Below, piece by piece: positions 1 to 11,629 of a stretch of DNA of 64,000 bases. The position numbers and the translations under genes were made by a program. How positions within the stretch are numbered: position 1 is the stretch's first letter; each line of letters starts with the position of its first letter. A model generated the notes under the pieces. It did no database searches. It saw only the letters and a program-made list of their open reading frames with translations, and was not told the DNA's origin. This DNA is from Paulownia fortunei (Eukaryota; Streptophyta; Magnoliopsida; Lamiales; Paulowniaceae), in assembly GCA_019321725.1 (NCBI GenBank), contig CM033116.1:18063869-18127868 (forward strand). The letters run 5' to 3'.

Positions 1-2815
1 TTTAATTTATAGAAATTAATCGGGTATGAGAGTTGCCACATTAGTTTGTGTAATAGGTGACAAGTTTAATAATTTTATCGGTAGACATTTGGAAGTCGCT
101 TAAGACCACAAATCAAGTTTGGTAATATCAAAATTATTTAAAAAAAAAATAAATTTGATAAGTTAATCAAAATTAAAAAATTTGACACTGTAGTGAAACA
201 AAAAATTATTTTTAAAAAATAGAAATATAACTTGACTTGTAGTTATGAATTTTAATATTCATTTCACCTAAAATATTATTTATATTTTTTTTCGTTAAGT
301 TCAGAAAATACACAAACGTAACAAATATTTTTAATTATTCATACCTATGCATATTTATGTAGACGAGCATTTTTTCTAATTTTTATTTATGATTTAGAAA
401 TTGAACTAGCACATGCACCTAGCTAGTTGGTGAATAAAAAACCTCTATTCCCGATCCAAGACCCAACTTATTGCACCCGGGCCAAACTCAACCCTTATAG
501 ACGTGATCGGACTTGGGTTCTTGGGTCAATATGTTTCCATAGAATGGGTCAATGAGGTTCAAAATGGATTCGGACCCAAACATCTAAACCCATTTTGCAG
601 TTTTGTTACTTTGAGGGGCAGTGCTTGATTAAATTTATGTATTTTCAGAGTAAAAAATCTTCCAAGATAGATAATTTTTATGAGATATTTTAGAGTATAA
701 AAAATTTAAGAGGATGAAACAAAAGCTCCAAAAAAATTGAGAATTAATTGCTAATAAACTCTAGAAAATTTAATATACGCTTCAATTTTTTCTTTTAATT
801 TGAGAAAATGACAAGTTTATTTCAAGTAACTAACCGAAATTCTTTTTCACTCAACTATAATATTATTTTTTTGGTTCTAACTCTTTATCTTTATGAGATT
901 TGATCACTGAAAAAATTTAGCCGAGGACTCCTCGTCTCTCCAGATAATTTGTTCTTACTACAAATCTTACTACAAAGAGTTGAGTGTCAACAATAAGCAT
1001 ATTTCTACATAAAATGAGTTGTCAACACTAAGTAGATTTCAACATAAAATAAGTTGTTAACACTAAGTAAATTTGTCTCATTATCATCCCAAGATAAATT
1101 TTTATTACTTTTACATCGGTAATTATTTTTTGATTTTTTTTTAATAAAGAGTAACCCTAGCAAAATTTAAGTCTTCCATATAGAGATTTATCTTAGGATG
1201 ATAATGGGATGAATTTGGATTCAGTTTAGCCGAACCTAGGGTCCATCCAACTAAGAATTTTTAGGATTCAGACCGGAATCCGATAGGTTATACTTATTAA
1301 ATTTATTTTATATTCTAAAAATATTAAAAAATATTTTTAAAACAAATGTTATACTAAATTTTTTAAAATATATATATTTAAAAAAAATATCGCATAAATA
1401 TATTATAATAAATTTAAAAAATAAAAATATTAAATGGGATAGGATCGGAATGGGACGAGTTTGAAAATCAAAATTCAGAATCTACTTTGAACTCATTTGT
1501 ATTAATAAAAACCTGTTTGAATGAACTCAAACCAACCCTATTACCATCCTTAAATTTATCACATACTTTGTTAATATGATGTTATTAAATTGGCCAAGAT
1601 TGTCAATTCAGCTGAGCGGGTTTGAGCACCAACGTAGTACTTACCAATGCAGCGGAGCAAGGTTTGAGCAAACTTGTTCAAATTACTAAACTAATCTACA
1701 CACTTACTTAAAATGTAAAATTTAGTATCACTAAATTCCTTTTTTTAAACAATTATTTATTATGAAATTTTTTTTTTTTTAAATTTATGTCTTACTTTCC
1801 ATAAGTAATAAAGACAGGGATACTTTATTCACTTAATAATAATTTATTAATTTTTTTTATCAAATAATGCTTAGAAGGAAGTAAATGCCAAAAATTAAAA
1901 TTTCAGAAGAGATGGATACAAATAATTCGTATAAATATTTATTATTAATTTATAAAAATTATTCACATATGAGAGTTGCCACATTGTGTAATAGGTGCCA
2001 AGTTTATTAATTTTGTCGTAGACAATTTGAAGTCACTTATGACAACGGATGAAGTTTGGTAATATCAAAATTATAAAAAAAATTAATTTGATAAGTTAAT
2101 CAAAATTAAAGAATTTGACATTGTAGCAAAAGGAGCAATTATTTTAAAAAAAAGTGGAAATATCATTTATGAATTGGGACCCAATATTCACTTGAGTAGT
2201 AGTTACATATGAATCTCAATATTTAATTTACCTAATATATTATCTTGATTATTTTTTTAAATTCAAGTCAGAAATATTTTCAATTATTTGTACATATATA
2301 TATATTCATGCATCGCATGTATTTTTAATAATTTTTATTTATGATTTAGATATTGAACTAGCACATGCACCTAGCTAGTTCCCGATCCAAGACCCAATAT
2401 TGCACCCGGGCCAAATTCAACCCGTATAAATGTGATCGGACTTGGGTACTTGGGCTAAATTTGTTTCTCTTTTTAAATTGCCAAATGCCCCATATTACTC
2501 AGTATCCAATAGAATGGGCCAATGAGGTTCAAATCGGATCGGACCCAAACATCCAAACCCATTTTGCAGTTTTGGTACTTCGAGGGGGTAGTCAGTAGTG
2601 CTTGATTAAATACATAGTAAAAAACCTTCTAAGATATTTAAAATTTATAAGATGTTTAGAGTATATTTTTTAAAAAAGGATATACAAAGCTCCAAAATTA
2701 AGATGTTAATTGCTAATAAACTCTAGAATTTTTTTATATACGCTTCAATTTTTTGTTTTAGTCTGAGAAAATTACAAGTTTATTTCAAGCAACTAACTAA
2801 CCGGTAAAAAAAATT
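1..2815. repeat. Diverged direct duplication, two copies of about 850 bp
   Basis: The first ~845 bases are repeated at about 1944-2815 in the same orientation. Shared landmarks in the same order are gagagttgccacatt (28 and 1972), tttggtaatatcaaaatta (118 and 2055), gcacatgcacctagctagtt (411 and 2361), a gacccaa/cacccgggccaaa stretch, and acaagtttatttcaag (812 and 2774). The copies differ by many substitutions and small indels, so the event is old. About 1.1 kb lies between them and contains a hAT-type MITE. The left copy may start before the window. The layout could be two LTRs of a degenerate element, but no TG...CA ends, primer-binding site or polypurine tract could be identified, so a plain segmental duplication is equally possible. 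Short ORFs inside are not credible genes. Confidence 0.7.
1194..1553. mobile_element. hAT-type MITE
   Basis: A ~360 bp non-coding block starts taggatgataatggg and ends ttaccatccttaa, an imperfect terminal inverted repeat of the 'tagggatggcaatggg' kind common in plant hAT MITEs. It is flanked by atttatct (1186-1193) and atttatca (1554-1561), a near-perfect 8 bp target-site duplication, the length hAT transposases make. It has no coding capacity. The TIR and TSD are seen in the sequence; the superfamily is inferred from TIR style and TSD length. Confidence 0.55.
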
Positions 2816-3255
2816 ATAAATGCTTAAATATAATATAATTCAAGCAAACTAACATCTTATTTATATAAAATTACAAGAATTATCATTATATAAGTTTCAA
2901 GAATATCTTATAAAAATTGAATCGCTAAGAACGAAATAAATTGTGAACTTATAAGTTTGAGCAAAATAAGCTTGACTATTTATTTAAGGTAATAGGATAG
3001 TCTTAAAAACTATATTCATTTTATGTATGACTTTGATAACATTTGTGATATTTTAATATACACGTTTTTATTCAAAAAAGGCCGTCTTCATAATTTGCAT
3101 GGAACATACTATATATATTCCATATTTTGTTTAAATATTTTTTATGAAAACATTTATAATATGAGGTACCCATATATATGTCCGAATCTTGCTAAAAAAA
3201 ACCCCCAATAAAAATGAGTTCAACTCAATAAAATATAAAATTATTTGAACTGAGG
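2816..3255. other. AT-rich spacer, nothing recognised
   Basis: Low-complexity AT-rich sequence between the direct duplication and the Mutator-type element. The one short open frame here (62 codons from 3023) has no recognisable motif. Confidence 0.5.
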
Positions 3256-3263
3256 TTATAATA

Positions 3264-4992
3264 GGGTTAAATTCACTTTACCCCCTTGTACTAAATGGTT
3301 TGCATCAATTATCCCCCTATACAATTAAAATCTTTATTTACCCCCTTCATCTAAAAAAAATTAAGTAGATGGACATAAATACCCTTAAGCCTTAATAAAA
3401 ATAAAATTACTTTACCCCCTATTATAACCTATATAACATTTGCCCCCTCTATAATCAAAATTTTAATTATTTTGACCCCAAACTTTATTCAACATAAAAA
3501 AATTAATTAAAAATTATGTAATTTTTAATTAAATAAGTCTAAATAAAATACTAATAGATTGAAATTCATTTAATTATTAATATTATAACTAAACATGAAA
3601 GAATATTTTGAATTATAAAATTCTCTAAGGAAAATATTGAAAAATAAATTTTGAAGGAAAAACCCATCTACAATCAAATATATCAATAATTTTGACTCAA
3701 AATTTTTCTTCTAATTAAAAAATTGTATAAGGTATCATTTTTGCTTTATATAATATAAACAAACACAAAATTATTAATAAAACATATACTACTAAAATAA
3801 AATGAATATATTATTTCTATTACATAAACATAATAAAAAATACACTTTAAATTATGAAGTCTTAAAGAAGGAAAAAAATTCAAGAATGATGTCTTAAAAA
3901 ATACCTCTTTAAAATTAAATATATCAACTAATTTGACCTTAAATTTTATTAAACATGAAAAACTAATTGAATAAAGTATCGATTTTTCTTTACATAAGCT
4001 TAAATAAGCACATAACAAATTAGCAAAATGTCATACTACTAAATTAAAATAGATTGATTTGTTATATTTTTTAAAAAATAAACAATAAAATATTTAAAAA
4101 ATAAATTATTAAAAAAAAGTAATTTAAAAAATAAATTCCTAAGCAAAATGAATTTCATCAAATTCTCAAACTAACTTTTTGGTAATGACCACCAATTCGC
4201 TTGTGTTAGATTTCATTCACATATTTTATCTTAAATAGATTTATTCAATAAGATGAAAAAAAATCATAAAGTTAAATGTAATAGCCTATAGAAAAAATAA
4301 CACTTTTAAATTTCAATAAAATTTTAATACAACTTTTTTAGAATACATACACTATATAAATTTTAATACAACTAAGTCCTTAATTTTAAATAAATATATG
4401 CTCAAATTGGAAAAGTGAATTTAATCTTTTTGTTTATGTTTGTGTAATAGAAATAATATATTCATTTTATTTTAGTAGTATATGTTTTATTAATAATTTT
4501 GTATTTGTTTAAATTATATAAAACATATTCATTTTTTTTTAATTAGAAGAAAAATTTTGGGTCAAAATTATTGATATATTTGATTGTAGAGGGGTTTTTC
4601 CTTCAACATTTATTTTTTAATATTTTCCTTAAACAATTTCATAGTTTGAAATATTCTTTCATGTTTATTTATAATATTAATAATAATTGTATGTGTTTTA
4701 ATCTATTAGTATTTTATTTAGACTTATTAAAACAAAAATTACACATCATCTAAATAATTTTTTATGTTGAATAAAGTTTGGGGTCAAAATAGTTAAAATT
4801 TTGATTATAAAGGGGGCAAATGCTATACAAATTATAATTGGGGACAAAGTGATTTTATTTATTTATTAATGCTTAAGAGTATTTATGTCAATTTAGTTAA
4901 TTTTTTTGATACGAAAAGGGAATAAATGAAGATTTTAATTGTATGGAGAGTAATTGATACTAACCTTATAGTAGTAAAGTGAATTTAACTTT
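3264..4992. mobile_element. Mutator-type long-TIR (foldback) element, non-autonomous
   Basis: The left part (gggttaaattcactttaccccc onward, 3264 to ~3800) reappears as its reverse complement at the right (~4440 to 4992, ending agtaaagtgaatttaac). Matching inner landmarks include 'ttgaccccaaactttattcaacat' on the left against 'atgttgaataaagtttggggtcaa' on the right. The element is flanked on both sides by ttataata (3256-3263 and 4993-5000), an 8 bp target-site duplication that extends to 8 of 9 matching bases. Arms of over 500 bp, gggttaaattcac-type termini and an 8-9 bp TSD fit plant MULE/TIR-MULE elements. There is no transposase; the open frames inside (3746-4018 minus, 4571-4753 plus) are low-complexity AT shadows. 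Confidence 0.7.
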
Positions 4993-5000
4993 TTATAATA

Positions 5001-5640
5001 TTTAAACATAAGCCATGCACTCAAAATGTAGCTTATAATGCATGATTAACAGCACATTATGTTTATTTCTTTTTCTTATTTCAGCTGAATCCGTGCATGC
5101 TCTGTTGATTATCAAAAATATAGGATAAACATCCAGATTTTGTTTTTTTAGTATATGTTATGTGTGTAATTTTTGAATAAACCGCTGATTCAAAGGAGAA
5201 ACAGTGTTTGTTGAAACCCAATATCTTCACTTCTATTTTGAAACGGGATTTTTCCATAATATTATGAAAATTATACGAACCAATCGTGTTTTTATAATAC
5301 TATTTTAGTAAAAAGAAAATACCCACTTCTGACTGAATTTAGTGGTCAAAGGTGAACAACACCCGAACATAAGTTAAAAACAAACGTAGCCAAGAAAATA
5401 GTCAACTCAACTCAATTCATTTATAATAATTTCTATGCATAAACAAATTTTAGCCCAGAAAACTCAGGAGCCAACTCGACTCATTTACAGTAATTTCCAT
5501 GCAAAAACTGCCCCACAAATTTGAACTCAGAAAACTCACGGACCAAAACTCAACTCGTTTTATACTAAACGACGTACCCATACATATGCCCTACAAGAGA
5601 TTTTGTACAGACAAGTAAACTAAATAAACAAAACACACTT
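5001..5640. repeat. Spacer with imperfect ~70 bp tandem repeat (5400-5575)
   Basis: Between 5400 and 5575 a unit of about 70 bp recurs about three times: gtcaactcaactcaattcat, gccaactcgactcatttaca and ccaaaactcaactcg each begin a unit, and 'cagaaaactca' occurs at the end of the first two. The rest of the interval is AT-rich, with no gene seen. Confidence 0.5.
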
Positions 5641-7680
5641 GCCCGTTACATTAAAAAAAAAAATGCACACTGCAAGAAAAACAAGAAACCCCCCATTTGT
5701 ACTTAGATTCTCGATCCACACAACAAACTCCACTTCTTTATTACTTCAAACTTACAGGAATTCTCTACTTTCCACACAAGCACACACTAATCACCCCATG
5801 TTTAAGGAGTTAAATATTGGCTTTGGCTCGAGAAAAATTATTTAAAAAGGCGAGGGTTCCCAGAAAAGCCTTTAAACACAAAACAAAGTACTTAAGACTC
5901 TGATTAGCCGAATATTCGGCACCCTAATCTATTATTAGGAAATTGTCATCCCATAGACAAGAACATATGTGTGTCATGTGAAGCCTAATTTTTCTGCGAA
6001 ACGAAGGAACAACACTCTTGATCCATCCAACACTGTTGGATTAAATAAAAAGAATGGTGAAAAATATCAAAAGGCTAGCAGTGGACCGAGAGTGTTGCAC
6101 CGGGGACACGTTAAAATGACCCGACATGTGAATGTGGGAAGTGTGTTAATCATTAATTAAAGGGTGGGGTGGTCTACTTTGAGCCCATATTCAATGCAAT
6201 AAAGCTCACGAATGTCAACAAACAACCATAGATAATAAAAAAATTAATTAAGCTTCAAGTTCCAACACTATATAGGCTGCCCAAAACCAAAGTATTAGAC
6301 ATAAGCCGGAGTTTATGAAATAGGCAGTAAATAGATTGATGCTAAAGGCTAAAAACCCTCTACAAATTCTAGACTAATTGGTGAATTGTGACCATAACCA
6401 GCCAAATGTGGTCCAAGAAATTTCAATCAAACACCTGATTCATCGTTCTTGACGTGTTCTTTTCTTAACTTTCTCGCATATAAGTGAATGAGACCTATAC
6501 ACACCATGCACCTTATTGTACAACAGAGATTCTTAGGACATTCAAAAGTGTTCAATCATATACCAAAACCAAATCTTGCTTCGTTATCAATCTTAGTGTT
6601 TTCATAATTTTTTTCTCAGAAGTCCTTATACCGTACAGCTCATTCTTGCTATAGTTTCTCCATGGACTTATAATTTATCAAAGCACTTCAATATTTCAAC
6701 TAAAAGAAGCCAATGGAGGAGGAGAAAGCAACATGAAACAGTAGAGAAAAAGGAGCTGTTTGCTACCATAAAAAGGAGCTTCCAAATAGGATTATATGGT
6801 CGAAAAAAGGAACGTGACAACTCGAAAGGGCTACAGAAAAAGAGGAAGTGGAATGGCAGAGGGAAACACAAAGGAAAGAATCCACCAAAGTATGTTGAGA
6901 GAAGGAGAGAAACTTCAAGGTAAGTTTCATATCTATTTGTACTTGAGGATTTTACTTTAGCATTGGAAAGTACTGATTCTTGAAAGATGTTGTCTTCTTG
7001 TTTTTGAACTGTTTAGGCAAAAGAACTAAATAACAGCTACACAACAGTAAAAGAAAACTTCTTTTTCAGTAAAATTAATAGCTGAACCAAAGAGTACATT
7101 ATTACAAAATAGGTCAAAAGTTTGTCAAATTTGAGTCAAGAATTCTGGGACTAGAAGTCAAAATGAATCCCAAAAAAACTTGTTTGTTTTGAAGACGAGA
7201 GAATCGAACAAATTAACCTTGTTGTCAATGGCCATTCATACATTTGGGTTAGGATATTCAGACCCTTTCTTCAGATAAGGAGAAAAACTCAAAAGGAACA
7301 ATTGAAGTAGGGAGAAGCGGAAAACTCAGGTCACCATAGATAAGCGGAAAGAAGATTTTAAATGAACTTCTTGAATCCTAAACTCAAAACATTTAAAAGG
7401 GATCTACCATCAGCAAAGTCTCCCCCAAAATCGAACCAAATTCCATACCCACCTCAAAAATGATCCTCTTTCATGAAATATTGAGATTCAGAGAAGGCCC
7501 AACTATATATATTTTGACTTCTAGTTCAAATATAATATGTTTCAATACCCTGTTAATCATCAACGCATAATCATAATTGAAGTCTAATGCTAAATAAGTC
7601 CAGTTAAACCTGATACAGACCATATTCAAAGTTTAATTGTAAAATAGACAAATGAAACATAAGAAGCAGAATGAAGAAAT
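5641..7680. other. Spacer downstream of MIR319 hairpin, no protein gene seen
   Basis: This less AT-rich interval lies 3' of the MIR319 hairpin on the minus strand and may include the 3' part of its primary transcript. A perfect 12 bp palindrome, ccgaatattcgg (5908-5919), sits inside a larger near-palindrome (5903-5928) flanked by attag/cctaat. The open frames 5639-5845, 5969-6160 and 6668-6871 have no recognisable domain or gene-like codon pattern. Confidence 0.35.
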
Positions 7681-7687
7681 TTGTAAA

Positions 7688-7860
7688 AGGGAGCTCCCTT
7701 CAGTCCAATCACAGAGAAGAATAGGATGAAATTTGTCTCCCGCATCATTCACACATTCATAGTAGTACCAAGCCTATCTCTTCTACTGTGTTTGAGTGAA
7801 TGAGTCGGCAGCAAATTCAAACCCTTCACCAATCCATGAGTGGACTGAAGGAAGCTCTCT
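7688..7860 (-). ncRNA. MIR319: miR319 precursor hairpin (pre-miR319)
   Basis: On the minus strand, 7708 down to 7688 reads TTGGACTGAAGGGAGCTCCC plus a final T, the exact 21-nt miR319a/b mature sequence, on the 3' arm. The 5' arm (7860 down to about 7838) reads AGAGAGCTTCCTTCAGTCCA and pairs with it over 21 positions with one A-C mismatch, one T-G wobble and one mismatch at the loop-side end. The long loop keeps the family's second conserved helix: GCTGCCGACTCATTCACTC against GTGTGAATGATGCGGGAG. This extended ~175 nt foldback is typical of the miR159/319 family, which is processed from loop to base. miR319 guides cleavage of mRNAs for class II TCP factors (TCP4 clade) and so controls leaf growth and ageing. 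Mature miRNA and both helices are seen directly; target and role are family knowledge. miR159 is ruled out because its mature sequence begins TTTGGATTG. Confidence 0.95.
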
Positions 7861-8583
7861 TAAACCATTATCCCACAACGCAAGTGCTGCTAGCAATTCA
7901 GATTGAAAAATCAAGAAGCTTGACAATACAGAAATAAATCAGTAGAAGAACTTGTCATCCAAATACTACTCAAAAAATTTAAGAGAAACTCTTTAAATGG
8001 TATAAATTAAAGAAGAATGTTAAACGGTATAAAGGTTATAATATCAATTAATAATTACACTAAATGCATAAATCTAAAAGACTCCACTCTAAGTGTAGCA
8101 TATGTTTTGGATTACTGCAATATTCATGTTTTCTTACAATATTTTATAGCATTGCTTCTCATTCTGTGAAATTAACCTTTATGGCATATATACTAACAAA
8201 ATCTGTCACACTTTTTTTGTAACGTAACTACAATTATTTTCCATTGTATGCCTGACAGGTTAGTAGGAATTTTAGCCATTTTTTTTTTACCTACTAGGCA
8301 TTATAATCAAGGGAAAAGACTACATATCCTACAAACAGTAAGTTCATATAGGTGAAAAGAGAAATCAGACCTTAATTTTTTTTTGCCAAACTTCAGATCA
8401 GATCATATCATATCAAGATTAAAATCTCAAGGTGGAAAAACCCACAAAGTGTCCTGAAACATTTTTGGAGTAAAAAACATAACCTTACGTGTTTACATTC
8501 AAAGGACATATATTTTAAATGTTTAATCTTTACCACAAAGCAGTAATGAATTGTGTTTCCCAAGGGAAGAAAGTGCTTGCATG

Positions 8584-8601
8584 AACCCTAACCCTAACCC
8601 T
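8584..8601. repeat. Short telomere-like (CCCTAA)3 tract
   Basis: aaccctaaccctaaccct lies inside the putative MIR319 transcription unit. It could be an interstitial telomere-repeat insertion or a telo-box-like regulatory word. The consensus plant telomere repeat is CCCTAAA, so this is the 6-base variant. Confidence 0.5.
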
Positions 8602-9131
8602 GGAAAAAGCTACCAACAATGAGAACAGAACCCAACGAGGGTTGGATCCCAAATGACCAAATCACAAGACTAATACAATCAGATCCACAATATTTCTTTT
8701 CTTACAATAAAATTCAACTTAGGGTCATGCATATATAGCCATTTTCCATTGGCATATTTGTCCTTCAAATCTACAAGTAACTTCAAACTTGCTGGTTTCT
8801 GCCATACATTCCAGCAAGCCATTTCAAGATATACGGTGAATATATAATGCAGAAACACTGTATACATAAATATATAAAGAGACATGATCAAACAAGACAA
8901 GAACAAATTATAATACTCAACTTACTGATTTTCTTGAAATGAAACATAGCTTCCACCAAACAGTTAAACAGTTAAACCCATGGTTTGTTTTGGTCTGGAA
9001 ATACTACTCACTATGGTTTGTGAATAGAAAAACACAAAAAACCAGAAGAAGAAGAAGGAACTAACAAAACACAAGAAATAAAACAGATTTGACAACTGTG
9101 CAATAAAATGCAAAAGAAAAAACAAAAGAAC

Positions 9132-9275
9132 TCAGAAAAAAAAAAGGATAGTTATATGTGGAGAGTGACAAAGAGGAAAGCAGAAATAACGGAAAAGGAG
9201 AAGCATTGTTTGCGGGGGTGAGTGCGGGGAGGGGGGAGAAATGGTGGTGGTGATATGAAGGGTCACTGTCTTCAT
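9132..9275 (-). CDS. Short ORF in the 5' part of the putative pri-miR319 (miPEP candidate)
   Basis: A 47-codon ATG-initiated frame (MKTVTLHITTTISPP...) lies about 145 bases after the predicted transcription start and 1.3 kb before the hairpin. A tiny ATG frame (M-K-E-K-stop, near 9367) precedes it. Some plant pri-miRNAs, including miR319 loci, are reported to encode small regulatory peptides (miPEPs) from an early ORF. The composition (Ser/Pro/His-rich, then hydrophobic with a phenylalanine run) resembles no known family. It may simply be a chance ORF in CT-rich DNA. Confidence 0.2.
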   Translation of the reverse strand: MKTVTLHITTTISPPSPHSPPQTMLLLFRYFCFPLCHSPHITILFFF

Positions 9276-9450
9276 GAGAGTCAGAGAATGGAGAAAGCGA
9301 TAGGAAGATCTCAACAAAATCTGGAAATAAAGAAAGAAGAAGACAGATGATAAAGGGCTAAAGGGCTTCTTTTACTTTTCTTTCATCAGGAGATTTTTCA
9401 GAAGGTGGTGATGTAGTTGTAAGACCACAGGGAATGAATACTTATACACA

Positions 9451-9460
9451 CATTTATAAA
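9451..9460 (-). promoter_or_regulatory. Candidate TATA box of the MIR319 transcription unit
   Basis: On the minus strand the sequence is CCCTTTATAAATGTGTG, a good plant TATA box about 1.6 kb upstream of the hairpin, within a locally less AT-rich block (9.3-9.7 kb). A start about 25-35 bases downstream would fall near 9420. CT/GA-rich microsatellites (9631-9685) lie just upstream, as in many plant core promoters. No transcript evidence is available, and other TATA-like sites exist in this AT-rich DNA. Confidence 0.45.
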
Positions 9461-11584
9461 GGGCTGCACCCCCCCACCTCCCACCCACGCCAAACACGGG
9501 GTGGGGTTGGGCTGTGGAAAGAAAAAGAGGGGTATGTTATGCAGCAAAACTGGTACTGTATACAGGAAAAGGAAAATAATATGTGGTGGGGTTTTCTTTG
9601 ACCATTACTTCTTTTAGTTTTGCTACTCTCCCTCTTTCTCTCTCTATATATATCTCCGTATTGAGTCTCTCTCTCTCTATATCGTCAGAGCTTGTAGGCA
9701 ATTACTGTCTGCTTTTTCTACCCGTCCTTTGTTTAAACTACACTTGTACAGAAGCATTGTAGGGTTCAAGAATGCAGAAAGTCTGGTGATAGGAACACTA
9801 CTCAAATGACAAATTTACCCCAAGTCCATATATTTCCCCTTCAAAATTATGATCTTATTTTCATATAATCTTATTTTGGGACATTTTAAAAAGAAAATAC
9901 GAACAAAAAAATTTAAAACATGTAATAGTTAAAAGGGAAAAAAAAAAAATTTAGGTTAGGCCAAGAGATTTCACCAAAATCACTTGCCAAATCTGATATG
10001 GCAACTATAGTTTAATTGAGCAAATATGAGTCAATGAGGCAATGACTTTGCAACTATAATTAAGGGTTTGTGAAGTAATTTTCTTAATTAAAAAGATAAG
10101 AGCTGAAATCACTCTAAAATCATTGAGTAAAACACTTTCCATAACCTACAAGTGTAGCTTGCCATAAAATCTTGAATCATTGAATTTTGAATATGCATAA
10201 GTACAATGATTTCTTATGCACTAATAAAATGTGTAACACATGGTCCCTTTACCATGACTATGAGAAGATTGATACAAGAGTTACAAAGGGTGTAAAACTT
10301 TATTTTGTTTAATTTCTTGTAATTTCTCTGTCAAGAGAATTCGTTCAGGATGAGAAGGTGGAATGAGGACAAGAACTCTACTCAGGATAGTAAACACTTT
10401 AACTCAATGATATCACACCATTTGATTAGTATTTTTTGCTCCCAATTAGGTTCTTTTCACCTTGCTGCTCAATGTCTCCAAAACCCTACAAAAAAAACTA
10501 GTCATAACACATAAGGCAGACCATGTGTTCATGTTGCCTGAATCATGACATCATACCTTAATTTATATGTGAAATCAACTAAACTAACACAAGCTGTATT
10601 TGCAATTCAAAATTTAAAATTTATTATAATATGAAATTATTTGAATAAACTCGATAAATTTATTGTTATAAATTTAAAATTTTTAATTTCAAATTCATTA
10701 ATCAAAAAATGTAGTGACGTTCTCATTTTCACACCAACCATGATCAAATGTTAGAAACCCCAATTGTGAAAATAAAAAGGAGAAAAGACCAACCCACCAG
10801 TCCAATTTAATACGTGACAAAATTTTCAAACAAATAGTAGGTTTTTTACTTTTTATTAACAGCATCAAAACCAAGTGTGAATTTCTCTTCTGGTTAGAAA
10901 AATCAATATGAAGACATGTTAATTTCGTACACAAATATTGCGGTCGGTGCATCCGTTTACATTTTGTATTTTCTATGTTTGTGCTTTATGGTTTTTTTTT
11001 TCCAAATCATGCACACAGCTCTTCTAATTGTCTTCTTGTGTTTGGTGAAATGAACCACATTAGTCTAATTAAGTACATATTAATCATGATGAATTTGAAA
11101 TTTCATCTTATTTAAGATTGGTTCCACGTGTTTGTGATATAGTCAAATTTATTCTAACAATCAACTGATCCATAATATTTTGAGATTATAAGACTTTGTA
11201 TTTGAAGTATTGAAAAACTAATGATGAGTTGACGTTGAGTTGGATTGTTTTAAAAAATATAAGCATTGATAATAAAAAGTAATGTTATACTGAATAATGT
11301 ATATATAAAAAGTAATGTTATATATCGTTTCTTAATCAACTATTCATAACACATGAGATTTGGAGTGATAAAGTGAGAAATCCGTGAACAACTGTTAAGA
11401 ATAAGACAATCATCAATTAATAATTACTTCACAAAAAAATAAGACATAAGATCATAATCAGGTTATTGTGTCATTATCTGTCTATGGAGCTACAGGGAAA
11501 TATGCCAAAAAATAAAGAGATCTCCAAAATTTGGGTGAGTTGAAGATGGGAAAAGATGTTTTCTTGTCACTCCTAAGTTTGCAT
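9461..11584. other. MIR319 upstream spacer, no gene seen
   Basis: The first ~250 bases hold CT-rich microsatellites (ctctctc runs at 9631-9685) that probably belong to the MIR319 promoter. The rest is AT-rich with no conserved motif recognised. The 84-codon frame at 10698-10952 (minus) has no domain and a composition expected from AT-rich noise. Confidence 0.4.
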
Positions 11585-11585
11585 T

Positions 11586-11627
<42 letters not shown>
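11585..11627. repeat. Compound (AT)n(GT)n microsatellite
   Basis: Six AT units run directly into about 14 GT units. A shorter (GT)n tract of the same sort occurs at 44670-44687 inside an SCC4 intron. Confidence 0.95.

Positions 11628-11629
<2 letters not shown>

Noticed and set aside
3746..4018. 90-codon minus-strand ORF
   Set aside because: Phe/Ile/Tyr-rich translation of AT-rich arm sequence in the MULE-type element.
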